Assembly (NCBI GenBank): GCA_027405735.1
Contig: JAPEHQ010000002.1
Coordinates: 3,546,501 to 3,610,500, forward strand
DNA: 64,000 bases
Reading direction: 5' to 3'
Origin: Mucor racemosus
Lineage: Eukaryota; Mucoromycota; Mucoromycetes; Mucorales; Mucoraceae
Shown here one piece after another: positions 48,401-58,248 of the stretch. The notes under the pieces are model-generated. The model searched no databases. It was not told the origin of the DNA and saw only the letters and a program-made list of their open reading frames with translations. Position 1 is the first letter of the stretch; every line of letters begins with the position of its first letter. Made by a program: the position numbers and the translations under genes.

Positions 48401-50166
48401 GCATTCTTCCACTTGATTCTTCTTTAATAATTTTTCAAATTGTCTAGCTGTTATAACAAAATTGCAATCATCACATTCATCAATACCCTCTGCGCCCACA
48501 GTACCTTCAGATTTTTCATTTTCATGAATAATATCCTTATTACCCTCAGATTCTACATCTTCCTGCACCGCAACAACATTCCCCATCTGTAACTCCTTTT
48601 GAATTGGTTGAATAATGGCAGTAGTACCATCATAAAGCTTAATGGACCAAGAGCTGTGGAACCAATCAGGTTTAGGTTGAACTTGACGACGCAACCATGC
48701 ATTACCCAAAATCAAATCAAACTTGGTATCAAACACATAAGCTTCCATACCTTCTTGATATTCACCCATTTTTAAAGTAAAAGTAGCAATAGACGAAATT
48801 TTTGATTGTTGTCCATTAGCAGTTTCAACAGCCTGGCCCTTAATATTTCTCAATTGTGTAACAAACGAGACGAATTTAGGATTTATGTAATTAGCCGATG
48901 CTCCAGAATCAATTAATACAGAACAAACTCGACCATTTATCATAGCTTTATATAAAGGTAACCGAATTTGAGTTTCTCCTGCAGTTAAGATAAAATCAAC
49001 ATCCTGTTGTAGTAAGTTATCATTAATTATCAAAGGTTCGACATAGGAAGCTGAATCAGGCAAAACACAGTACAAGTAAGAGGATGAATTAAATTCTTTA
49101 TTTTCAACATTAGGTTCAGAATAATAATTGTCTTCATAATGATAATCTTCTTGATAATTTAGTTGGTGTCTAGCTGAAGCACAGTCTCTTTGAATATGCC
49201 CATAACCACCACAACAATGGCATTGGACCCCCGAGCGAGCGTTTCCATTAGCATTACCACCACCAGCACCACGACGAAAACTCCCTCGAGATCCACCACG
49301 AAAATCACCACGATAACCACCACGATAACCACCACGAGGTCCCCCACGAGAATCACCGCGAAAACCTCCACGAAAACCACCACGACCACGAAAACCACTA
49401 CGATATCCACCTTGATATCCATTATCCCCAGATCCATTAAATGAACGAAGCATTTGATATAGCTCACGGGTCTCTGCAACGGATAAATCCATTGGATCAT
49501 CCAATTGGTGAGTAGCACCACCCGAATTATAGACTTGAGATGGCCGATTCATTGGAATGGCATCCAAACGATTTCCTTCATAAATGTGGGCTGATCGAAT
49601 AGCCTCACTGAGCAATGGGTTTTCCATATCAATATAATCTTTAATATGCACCCTAGCATGATGGTCTTTAAGGCCAGCTAAAAACTTATCAACTGCTTCC
49701 TCATCCGTCATCCTGGGAATGTTCAGTTTGATCGTCATAAAGTCTTGCACGTATTGTGCAATAGTGCCCGATTGTCTTAGGTTACGAATGCGATCTCTCG
49801 CCACCGAGATCGAATTTTCAGGCTTGAAGAAAGCACGCAGTTCAGCCTTAAATTCTACCCAGTCTTGAGGTGCCTTAGATAACATTCGTAAATTTTGATG
49901 CCATATTTGAGCAGCACCTGAAAGTAATGTAACACCTAATTTCGTTTTTTTGACGCCGTCAAAATCCTTCAAGTCTCCATAGTCATCAATAGAATTAATC
50001 CATGATTCAATAGCATGAGGATCTCTAGAACCATTGTATTTTTTAGGTTTCTCCAAGAAATCTAAACTATCATCTTTCTTCTTGGCAGCTGCCGAAATGG
50101 ATACAACTTCCTTCATTAATTCAGCGATTTTAAGCATGTCATTATTGGTGATAGATTGTTGAGACA

Positions 50167-50224
<58 letters not shown>

Positions 50225-50467
50225 GGTGTTGTCTGTTGTTATATTATATAAAAAATATTTATTTAAAAATGTTGTTGCTAACTTGTTCCAATAAATCTCT
50301 CTCTTGTTTGTTGATTTAAGCCTTTCTTCTTGTGTAAATGTATTTGATTTAGTCTTTCTTAATGTATTAAAATAATTGATATCTTCTTGATCTTTCAATG
50401 CTTCAAGAACTCTTTCTTCTATTTCGAATTGGTTCTTTAATTTTTCTATATCACTTGAATTATCCAT
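45494..50467 (-). CDS. Gag-Pol polyprotein of Ty3/Gypsy element
   Basis: Single 1657-codon frame with no frameshift or stop between gag and pol. Domains in order, residue positions approximate: N-terminal segment; poly-Asn run (about 81-100); gag (about 150-290); RGG/GF-rich region (350-410); CCHC zinc knuckle (CHCCGGYGHIQRDC, near 416); aspartic protease (LIDSGASANYI, near 519); reverse transcriptase (catalytic YIDD near 913); RNase H (DASDYAVGAVLL near 1068, TDHRPLQF); integrase with HHCC finger (near 1292), DDE residues in HIDFIG, SDRGANF and ERLNQ (near 1360, 1422, 1459), and a GPY/F module (MGPYVVLK). No chromodomain is visible. A second possible start (MSQQS) follows the poly-Asn run. 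It encodes the element's own replication machinery. Confidence 0.95.
50167..50226 (+). repeat. (GTT)n microsatellite inside gag
   Basis: About 20 GTT units on the plus strand, read as a poly-Asn tract in Gag-Pol. Length is in whole codons, so the frame is kept. It is a likely site of copy-to-copy length variation. Confidence 0.85.
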
Positions 50468-50525
50468 TCACTAGTTCAATGGTTTTATATTTATATAATG
50501 ATCAAATGGTTCTGATGCTACCAAA

Positions 50526-50679
50526 TGTCGTGTGCTGAGATATATGTTTTACAGTAGATTCAAATAAATGTATACAAAAGATTATATATGAGATAAAAGA
50601 TGATCTTTATTATTATTATATGTTTTGATATTTTATACTAATTAAAAAGGTTACACACAAAGTCTGTGTGTACCTGACA
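50526..50679 (-). repeat. 5' LTR of Gypsy element
   Basis: 154 bp, carrying the element promoter for minus-strand transcription. It is near-identical to 45303-45456. Confidence 0.92.
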
Positions 50680-50788
50680 CATTTAAAAGAAGAAAAAAAA
50701 AGGAGAGTTGCTGTTCGATTTGCAACAATATCCATGCCAGACATAAAACACACTACATACACTGCTTTCGTAAAGCAGAGCAAAAAAG

Positions 50789-50859
50789 GGCTTCTCCGGG
50801 AATCGAACCCGGGACCTCTCGCACCCTAAGCGAGAATTATACCACTAAACCAAGAAACC
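50789..50859 (-). tRNA. tRNA-Pro (anticodon AGG)
   Basis: 71 nt. The acceptor stem GGTTTCT pairs with AGAAGCC (one G-T). The anticodon stem CTCGC/GCGAG encloses loop TTAGGGT, giving anticodon AGG. The T-arm CCGGG-TTCGATT-CCCGG is perfect. A box TGGTTTAGTGG and B box GGTTCGATTCC are present. A T6 Pol III terminator follows the 3' end (plus-strand A-run 50782-50787). No intron. Confidence 0.95.
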
Positions 50860-51133
50860 TCAGATATTTTTTAAATTTTAAATATTTTATATAAATATAA
50901 ATACGTATTTTTGCCGCCGCGGCAGCGTGCGCATGAATCACAGCAATTAAAGTCCGGATTACTTTGTTTTCCCTGAATTTGATACGTCCATATTTTTGTA
51001 GTATAAAGAAAATTATATAAACAATGAAAAAAATTTGAAAACATTGTAATATAATAATAATATTTTCAAAATAAGAAAATAAAAAAGATTTAGGAATATG
51101 GAGTAGAGATGCATGCAGTCGAGCCCAGTGTAT

Positions 51134-51206
51134 TAGATCAATTGGTTGTCAAACTGGATATATAATACGGAGGATTATATATCCAGTTTAACAACCAATT
51201 GATCTA
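51134..51206. repeat. 33-bp near-perfect hairpin, 7-nt loop
   Basis: Left arm 51134-51166 and right arm 51174-51206 pair at 32 of 33 positions around loop ACGGAGG. The arm reads TAGATCAATTGGTTGTCAAA and continues to ATATATAAT. It lies about 230 bp upstream of the decayed gag and may belong to that element or be a small foldback. Confidence 0.85.
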
Positions 51207-51437
51207 TTACAGTATAAATTCACTCCTGTGCTGCTCTTAACTGTTTCTGCGTATAATCTTATTATCCCTAAGCTTGCACATCTCAAGACCTACAATTTGA
51301 TTGAAATTATCCATCAAATTTACAAATTTCCGACATCTATTGGCATATTTCCGATTCCTCGTAAATTTATCGACTGAAAAACTCCCTTCTACGCAATCAA
51401 TAAACATTCCTCAAATCAAGAATCTTTATTTCCTAAA

Positions 51438-52185
51438 ATGTCAACCCCACAAGAAAGAGCAAAATCTCTTGCCAATAAAATTGCAAATGGTAGCACCGAA
51501 AATCTATCTCATAGTAATATTACTAGCCTTCAGCAATTATTGCAACAACTAACTTTCAATTTTCCAGCTGACAATACTCCTATCCGAGAACCCAAAGACC
51601 AAAGTCAACGACCCCACTCCTTTCACTGGCGTCAACGTTGAAGGTTCGAACAGTTTGTTTGGAGGATTTCATTACCCAACTAGATATGGTATTCCGTTTA
51701 AAACCTTCTCAATTCTCAGGTGATGTAGCTAAAGTATTCTACGCTGCGTCATACATAAAGGAAATCGCCTTCAAATGGATTCAACCGTATATTTCAGCAG
51801 TTGGAACTAGTACAGAGGGCTCTACACTCGTAGCTATATACTCTTTTGTGATGCTTTGAGAAAGATGTTTTGCGATATAACTCTAGTATCAGATGCAAAA
51901 AATAAGATGATGATGAGGATGAAGCAGGGAAACAAGTCAGCAGCAGAATATACAACTGAATTCAAACGATACACAGTACTTACAAAATTCAACGAACCTG
52001 CCTTGTTTTGGGCTTACCGAAACAACATCAATACACAACTGCAAGACAAATTAATCATTCGTAATACACCTTCAACCTTAGAAGAATACCAAAAAGTTGT
52101 CATCAGCCTAGACCTGTCGATAAGAGAAAAAAGACCAAATTTACCAGATACTGTATTATCAAACCCTCAAAACCATAATAAGTAA
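51438..52185 (+). pseudogene. decayed LTR-retrotransposon gag
   Basis: Three overlapping frames (51438-51641, 51638-51859, 51856-52185) together resemble a retrotransposon gag: MSTPQERAKSLANKIANG, then LEDFITQLDMVFRLKPSQF and AFKWIQPYIS, then MRMKQGNKSAAEYTTEFKRY and TPSTLEEYQKVVISLDLSI. At least two frameshifts and a stop separate them, so it cannot make a full protein. The sequence differs from the gag of the intact Gypsy next door, so it comes from another family. No protease, RT or integrase follows, and a MITE sits 11 bp beyond the end. Confidence 0.78.
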
Positions 52186-52196
52186 CGATGATAATA

Positions 52197-52404
52197 GGGG
52201 GCGTCAATCTCAAAATACTAAATTTATTCGTTTTATGATTGGCTTAAATAACCAATATACTGAAATACATCTACCACTTTTTGTAAGTAGATCCTAAAGT
52301 ATATTCGTTTATTCGTATTATGATTGGAGGACTTCAATATCCATTACTTTTGTTGGCCAGTTTTTTTTTTTCAGAATCTACCAAACTTTGAAATTGACGC
52401 CCCC
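52197..52404. mobile_element. MITE, 208 bp, TA-flanked (Tc1/mariner-like)
   Basis: Terminal inverted repeats GGGGGCGTCAAT[C/T]TCAAA (18 bp, one difference) start at 52197 and end at 52404. Each abuts a TA dinucleotide (52195-52196 and 52405-52406), as expected for a TA target duplication. The interior has no ORF. The GC-rich ends stand out in very AT-rich DNA. Confidence 0.8.
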
Positions 52405-52424
52405 TAATAAGTAAGTAATAATAT

Positions 52425-52769
52425 ATATTTATTTGGATTGTGGTTATAAATATAAAAAGGGAAAACGAAGAACAGATAAATTTACTAATGTGCAATTGAT
52501 CCGTTCTTGATTGTTATTTATATATGCGGTTTGTTTATTATGTAATGTAACTGGATCATTACACCCAGCTTATATTAGTAAATTTGGCTGGTAAAATCCG
52601 GCTCGATACCAATGCTAATATAGAGAGCCCGTAGAAAGTATAAATCTTGAATAAAACGTTGAAGTGTGCATGTAATATGCGAGTTTCACTATTGTAATAT
52701 GAGCGTATTACTATACGTATTCCCTGTGTATTGCCTTGTTTTCCCTGTTAGTAATACGCCCATTGTTGC
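52425..52769. other. repeat-rich intergenic sequence
   Basis: Contains TGTAATGTAACTGGATCATTACA (52541-52563), an inverted TGTAAT/ATTACA motif like the LTR ends in this window. At about 52625-52745 there is a roughly 115-bp segment repeated at 54955-55075. No gene is seen. Confidence 0.5.
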
Positions 52770-53205
52770 ATCCACCAGTTATTTGTAAGATAATGAACCT
52801 TTTGATTTGTAATCCTTATTGATAAGAAGTCAGCTAACTGATCTGTGATAACATTATTCTTGATTATTCTTATTGTTCTAAAGTAAGATCCAGGAAACGG
52901 GATATGTGAGACATATCCACTTGTTCGACTTAGCTGTAGTATGAAATAAGCTCAACTTAAATGTGCTGTGTTACTAATGTAAATAGATTGATCTTCTGGA
53001 ATGTCAGAAAGATATAATCGATCCAAAACTGATCTAACGGATAAATGTAATAAAGAATTTGTATATAAATAGGACAGATTATTGATATTAAATAAAGATG
53101 ATCTTCAGTTTTTGTGTGTGATTTAATTTAACAAGTTCCTTTATTAAACTATACATTTTTTCTTGTTACAATATTTATTCTAAATCTTGGGCATTTCACC
53201 CATAT
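52770..53205 (+). repeat. diverged copy of right-arm segment, empty-site version
   Basis: Collinear with about 19225-20030 of the right arm (shared TAATCCTTATTGATA.GAAGTCAGCTAACT, AAAGTAAGATCCAGGAAACGGGATA and others) but lacking the 338-bp solo LTR; the junction is near 53095. About 85% identity by eye. Confidence 0.82.
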
Positions 53206-54793
53206 TTTTTTCAATGGTAGAGTAAATGCTGCAAGCAGTCAAAGGATAATAAAAAATTTGCTTCTTGCCTCTTCTGGGTAAATTTTTAAAATTGAAACTT
53301 TTTCTGAAATTCCAAAATATCCGTTTTCTTTTTTTAAAAACATGAAAATAGTTTTTAAGGAAATTTTTTTTTGAATAAAAAATATTAGTATGTATTTAAA
53401 TACATACAAAGGATAATATATTTTGAAATTAAACGAATAATATCATAATATATATTTTATATTTATAAATCATCCTTTAAAACTTGTAATTTTGTAGACT
53501 TTTTTTCGAATCCGGTTGTACCATCGTATACTTTCCAATTTAAGCCCCGTTACTAGTGGCTAATGTTATATCTTTTATTTTTTGAATAATTAGTTATGGA
53601 CAGTATAACCTTGATTTTTGTATGAAATTTCGATACCTCCTGCATCTTATCATAGCTGCTTGAGATATTTAAACAGCCGCGTCCGGACTGTCCGGTAATT
53701 TTTTTTTAGAAATTTACAGCCTGAAAATATTATTAGATGGCCGCGTCCGGAAATTGTTCGGCATGTTTTTTTGGAAGAGTGACCATTGGCAAAAATGTGG
53801 ATCACATATTTAATTTATAATAAAAAAAGTATCTTTTTTTTTAAAACCACAATCAGGGGTTTATAAACGAGCCAAAAAAATTCTGTGAACCTAATTTTTT
53901 TCTTTTAATTTGCATATTTTTAATTTTTCCGAGCTGAAAAAAGTAAGTATGATAATAGTTATACTTTTGATTATAATTCTTACACCGTTTTATTAGATTA
54001 TCTTTTTTATCTCATTTATGAAGATCTTTTGTTCATAAAATCCTATTATAATTATAATATATGTTTATTAACAAATTTTTCACTACATTAGAAACTAACA
54101 TGGGATCCTGCTGATTGTTGATTTAATTTCTTCAAAAAATATCCAGTGGGTGAATAATTTGTATAGTTTTATGCGAATAGCAACTGGCTTGATTTGCACT
54201 AGCCAAACCATATAAATGCTATCTACGTAAGCTCGTAAGTTAATAAATATTCTTTTACAGTACCATTTTAATATCGAAATAAAGTAATCTATAATTATTT
54301 AGTTTTTAAGCTTGCTGTATATCTTTCTCGGATACTCTGATAAATATCTTAATTCCCCCAGTTGTTTGAAAATTTGAATGCGGTAAGAGCAAAATAAATC
54401 TTGCAAAAATGTGCTGCTTATCCATCATGTATAAATTTAGATACCTGGTATACATTGGTATTACCCTGAAGAGTCTTTTATTTTAAAGTGTTGCGTTCTT
54501 AATACATATATTATACATGTTTATCCACTCTTAAAGGCTTGTCTGACTACTTCTATATCTAATGATATGCTCTATAATTGTGATATCTGTAGTGTTGTAA
54601 GGGTAAGTATATTGTGCCTCCCTGAGGTCTATCCAGAAGTAGTTAAATCGGTACCAATTTAGTATAACATATGCTATGCATCATTGTATATTTTTTGAAA
54701 TAAATTTTTTACCCCATTATTCTATTAATATTAACCCAAAAAAAGTAATTTTATCGAATGGTCAGAAAGTGTACAGATAATATAAGCCCAATG
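53206..54793. other. AT-rich intergenic, TE-end remnants
   Basis: No gene seen. The GC-rich motif GCCGCGTCCGGA occurs twice, near 53686 and 53740. The first continues to CTGTCCGG-TA, which matches the end of the 27.1-27.9 kb TIR element. The second continues AATTGTTCGG. Confidence 0.5.
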
Positions 54794-54927
54794 AAAGTAA
54801 AGGGAGTGTAACAAAACAGATAAATCTACAAGGGATCATATAATAACTTCCTTATAGTATTTATGTAAGGAATGAGGCAAGATTTTGCATGAATGAAAAA
54901 TGAAACTGAAATGTTTAACTCATTACA
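54794..54927 (-). mobile_element. truncated 272-bp-family LTR
   Basis: Matches the outer 134 bp of the 44662-44933 LTR (AAAGTAAAGGGAGTGTAACA... to ...ACTCATTACA) with several differences and a small insertion. The other half is missing, so it is an older, broken copy. Confidence 0.75.
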
Positions 54928-54954
54928 AGAGAGCGAATAAAAAGATTTAAGAAT

Positions 54955-55075
54955 ATAGAGAGCCAGTAGAAAATATCAAGTTTTGAGTAAAATTTTAAAG
55001 TATGCACGTAATATGCGAGTTTTACCATTGTATTCCGCAAGGTAATATGAGCGTATTATCTGTGTATTCCCTGCA
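54955..55075 (+). repeat. direct repeat of 52625-52745
   Basis: Shared phrases include GTAGAAA.TAT, GTAATATGCGAGTTT, GTAATATGAGCGTATTA and GTGTATTCCCTG. Function unknown; probably another transposon fragment. Confidence 0.65.
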
Positions 55076-55572
55076 TATTCAGAGAATTAGTCGCTGTGCA
55101 GCATAGATCACGTGATCAGATGGCATCTTTATTAGTTTCAGTTACAAGTTACAAGTACTACTGAATAAAAAGACTATTTATCAAGTCAACTCTTATAATA
55201 AAGTTATATCAACAAGGGAATATATAGCCTCCAAATTCTCCAAAATAAAATCACGCGAAAGTATATAATCAATGCCAAAGATATTTAAATACAATGCACA
55301 AGTAATGGTAAATGTACAGAAAAAACTGTATCATACGTTATACGACAACTATTTGAATTTAATGCGTGCCATTATGTCAACCTACTTATACAGACATCTG
55401 ATAGGAGTTACTATATTCAAAACCTCGAGGCATTTTGACAGAAAGATATACAACAACGCTTGAAATTAATGCATTTCTTTACTATACATTTTTATTATAA
55501 TGCTCAATCAAATACGGCATACACAGTCGTAAAAGAGTCAGAAATGTCCTTACTTGAATTTTATGATAGGTA

Positions 55573-57822
55573 TTAGGCATTGAAATTACAGACTACAGCG
55601 TAAGTTTGGTCGTCAATAACAGCTTCAACTCGAAGTTCAACTTCACCAAAATACATCTATTTGAAAATAATTTTAATACAATTTCATCCATATTTTCAAT
55701 CCGACTCAATTTACCTTGATTGTTAAGGGTACTGGATCACCTTGCTTTACATTTGGCAAAGTTGGCATAGGGATTTCAAAATCAAACACTTTTCGTACGC
55801 TTGTTGTTGCCGTTGAGATTGTATATCTAGGTTCAATATCACTATCAGAAGCAAAGAAAGTACATGCTGTATGACTCGGGTAATAAGTAGTGTAGTTACG
55901 AGAAACACAGCTATCAATATCTATCATCGACACATGTTAACAACAAAACCAATCTTGCCGCTCAAAGTAAAGCCGTAAATTTTACTTACCTAAAGGCTTT
56001 CCACGCTCCACATAAGTAGAAAATCTATTATCACAACGCACACTTCCATCAGGTCTTACAACTTTGTATTCAATAGGATCGACATTTGGATCAAATATAT
56101 TGGTAATTTCAATACCATACCAAAATCTGGGTATACGAGTAGCAATTTTCGAAGGATGCATACCAAAGATGACAGCACCTCGAGCAACAGCCATTTCTTG
56201 CAATAAAATTTAGTACGGCATGTGAAAAACAAACTTAAATCAATGTGCTTACCAGGACGATCTGGTTGTACAATTCGAATATTTTCTGGTGAAAACTCTT
56301 TTTCCATTTGACTGTAAAGATAGGCTGAAGATCCAAAACCTCCAACCATGAATATTGCTTTGAGGTTTGTAGTATCTTTTTGTAAATCACGACAAAGTTG
56401 TACAACTTCCGAGATGACAGGATCAAACACATGCTTTTTCAATTCTTGTTTAGTAAATGTCATATTGCCTTCGTCTAATCCAATGGAAGGTTCTGTTTTT
56501 GTAACCAAATCAAAGCCCATTGAAATGTCAGAATAAAGATCATCTGTTCCATCGAATAACGGCTTTAAATTGTCTGTAACGATAGATTGAATAACACTGA
56601 TCACAAAAATAAAGTATTTATATATACTTACCAACAAAAATATCCATCATATGGTCAAGTGGAGCATCTGGGATTTCAATAGCACCGTTAGGAGATCTAC
56701 GAATAACTTTTTTCAACTTTTTTCTAAGGTGCTTTCTGAAGTTTCTATCGATAAAAGTGGAGCCACAGGATTTACCTAAGCCCTTTGTACTCTCTCTAAA
56801 TTTACGATTTCCAGCAGCATCCATTTCCACTCTAAAAACAATTAAATCGACAGTTCCACCACCAGCATCACAGATCATAAATTCATCACCATGCTGCATA
56901 TTAAATTTATCGCAGGTTCTTTCACAATAAAGAGCGGCAGCTTCAGGTTCAGAAATAAGCATCAATCTATCACGATGATCAGAGGAATTGATGATACCAG
57001 ACTGAATAGCAGCGTCTCTCATAATTTGCTTAGATTTATCAGACCACATGGCAGGAACAGTTAAACAAAAACGTGCTTGTTTTTCGAAATTTTGATGAAA
57101 TCCTTTCTTTGTCATGTCAACTTTGACATAGGCAAAGAATTTTTCCAAATAGTCAGAAATGATATCTGTTGCTGTCAGATCAAGCGGTAATTGCCTGACA
57201 ACACCTTCTAAATTGTCATCGAGATATAGTTTGAATTGTTGTAAAATAGTGATATTTGGGTATTTAGATTTGCCAGCTTTAGCAGATCTTCCCCATTGAA
57301 TCAATTTCTTTTTGAGGAGTTTAGACCGAGAAATATTTGGTTTATAGATACAAAACTTACGTTATCATCCCTATTGTAAAGCTATAAAAGAAAAAAAAAA
57401 AAAGCCTTATTAACTAGAGGATTTTTTTTTTTAGAAAATAGAGATTGAATTACTTACACAGATAGTTGGGCACTTTTTATCATCACAAGTAAGTATTCAA
57501 GGTTTAGTATATATTTCCTTTATTCTACAATTTAATTCACTTTTCTACCTTTGGATAACTATAATCTGGTTGACCTGGCCTATTAAATTATTTAGCATAT
57601 GTAATAGCTCTATTTATTTGATATTATATTACCATTTACTAATGTCGGTAATCTCATTATCATTCATGAAGGCATATGAGGCCCCTGAAAAAGTAGTGCC
57701 TGAGTTATTTGTGGTGAATAAAGTCAGCACGTTTTATTATTTTCAACTGGATTTACTGATACTATACCGAAATCAATACCAATGACTATAGGAAAGTCTT
57801 TGTCTGGAAAAGGAGCAACCAT
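55573..57822 (-). CDS. HSPA12-like Hsp70-family protein (10-exon paralogue)
   Basis: Ten exons: 57822-57768, 57699-57633, 57579-57549, 57472-57458, 57381-57361, 57307-56632, 56573-56253, 56196-55990, 55920-55715 and 55656-55573, giving 560 aa. Actin-like ATPase motifs are seen: phosphate-1 GIDFGTTFSGASYAF at the N-terminus, TVPAMWSD, SEPEAAALYC, phosphate-2 CDAGGGTVDLIVF, adenosine motif FMVGGFGSSAYL, then VARGAVIFG and VRPDGSVR. No canonical Hsp70 substrate-binding domain or EEVD is present; the C-terminal 150 residues match the neighbouring paralogue and HSPA12-type proteins instead. Role unknown: such proteins are expanded in Mucoromycota (general knowledge) and may be atypical chaperones. 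A 15-nt micro-exon (57472-57458) is needed to join PK to CPTIC. Confidence 0.88.
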
Positions 57823-58248
57823 TGGAATAACAAATCGAAAAAGAAAAAAAGAAGAAGGATAAATAGAAATGTAATAATTGTTGGCTTATACACATACATA
57901 TTTAAGGTATTACTAAAAGACATTTAGCCACACTGTTTGGTGTAACTTGAATTCAATTGAGATGTACGAAATTTCCAGTGCAAAAATACATCAATTTATA
58001 AGCAAACAGACATAAAAATGAGCACACAATCACATCTTATATTTGCTTCCTTTCGTAGTACATCTTTGCATCTATCAAAACTTGATTTAGTATTTTGAGC
58101 TTTCCATAAACTTCCTCTCTTCTTTTGCTTCTTTGAGTAACATCATGCGGCGCTTCAAGTAAAAGCAGTAGAATAAAGAGTGCGAAACACCTAAAGAAAT
58201 GGATTTCCAATTTTTTTCTTTTTGATTATACACAAACATTTACAAAAA
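57823..58248. promoter_or_regulatory. shared divergent promoter of the HSPA12-like pair
   Basis: 426 bp between the two divergent ATGs. I did not find a clear heat-shock-element array (repeated nGAAn) here. Regulation is unknown, but a shared control region is likely from the arrangement. Confidence 0.5.

Larger units (their letters stand above)
45303..50679 (-). mobile_element. complete Ty3/Gypsy LTR retrotransposon, 5.38 kb
   Basis: Two 154-bp LTRs (45303-45456 and 50526-50679) differ at one base by eye. The target duplication is CATT with TG...CA ends, or ACATT if the terminal A is shared. On the minus strand the primer-binding site TGGTAGC (50523-50517) lies 2 nt inside the 5' LTR and fits the acceptor end of initiator tRNA-Met in its first seven bases. 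The polypurine tract GGGAGGAAGG (45469-45460) abuts the 3' LTR. One open frame encodes Gag-Pol. It inserted about 110 bp beyond the 3' end of a tRNA-Pro gene. All parts look intact, so it may be active. Confidence 0.95.

Noticed and set aside
49159..49521. 120- and 84-codon ORFs opposite or out of frame with gag
   Set aside because: Shadows of the RGG-rich repeat in the Gag-Pol frame.
57823..58248. Heat-shock element array between the Hsp70-like genes
   Set aside because: Only isolated GAA/TTC words were seen, not an alternating nGAAn/nTTCn array.
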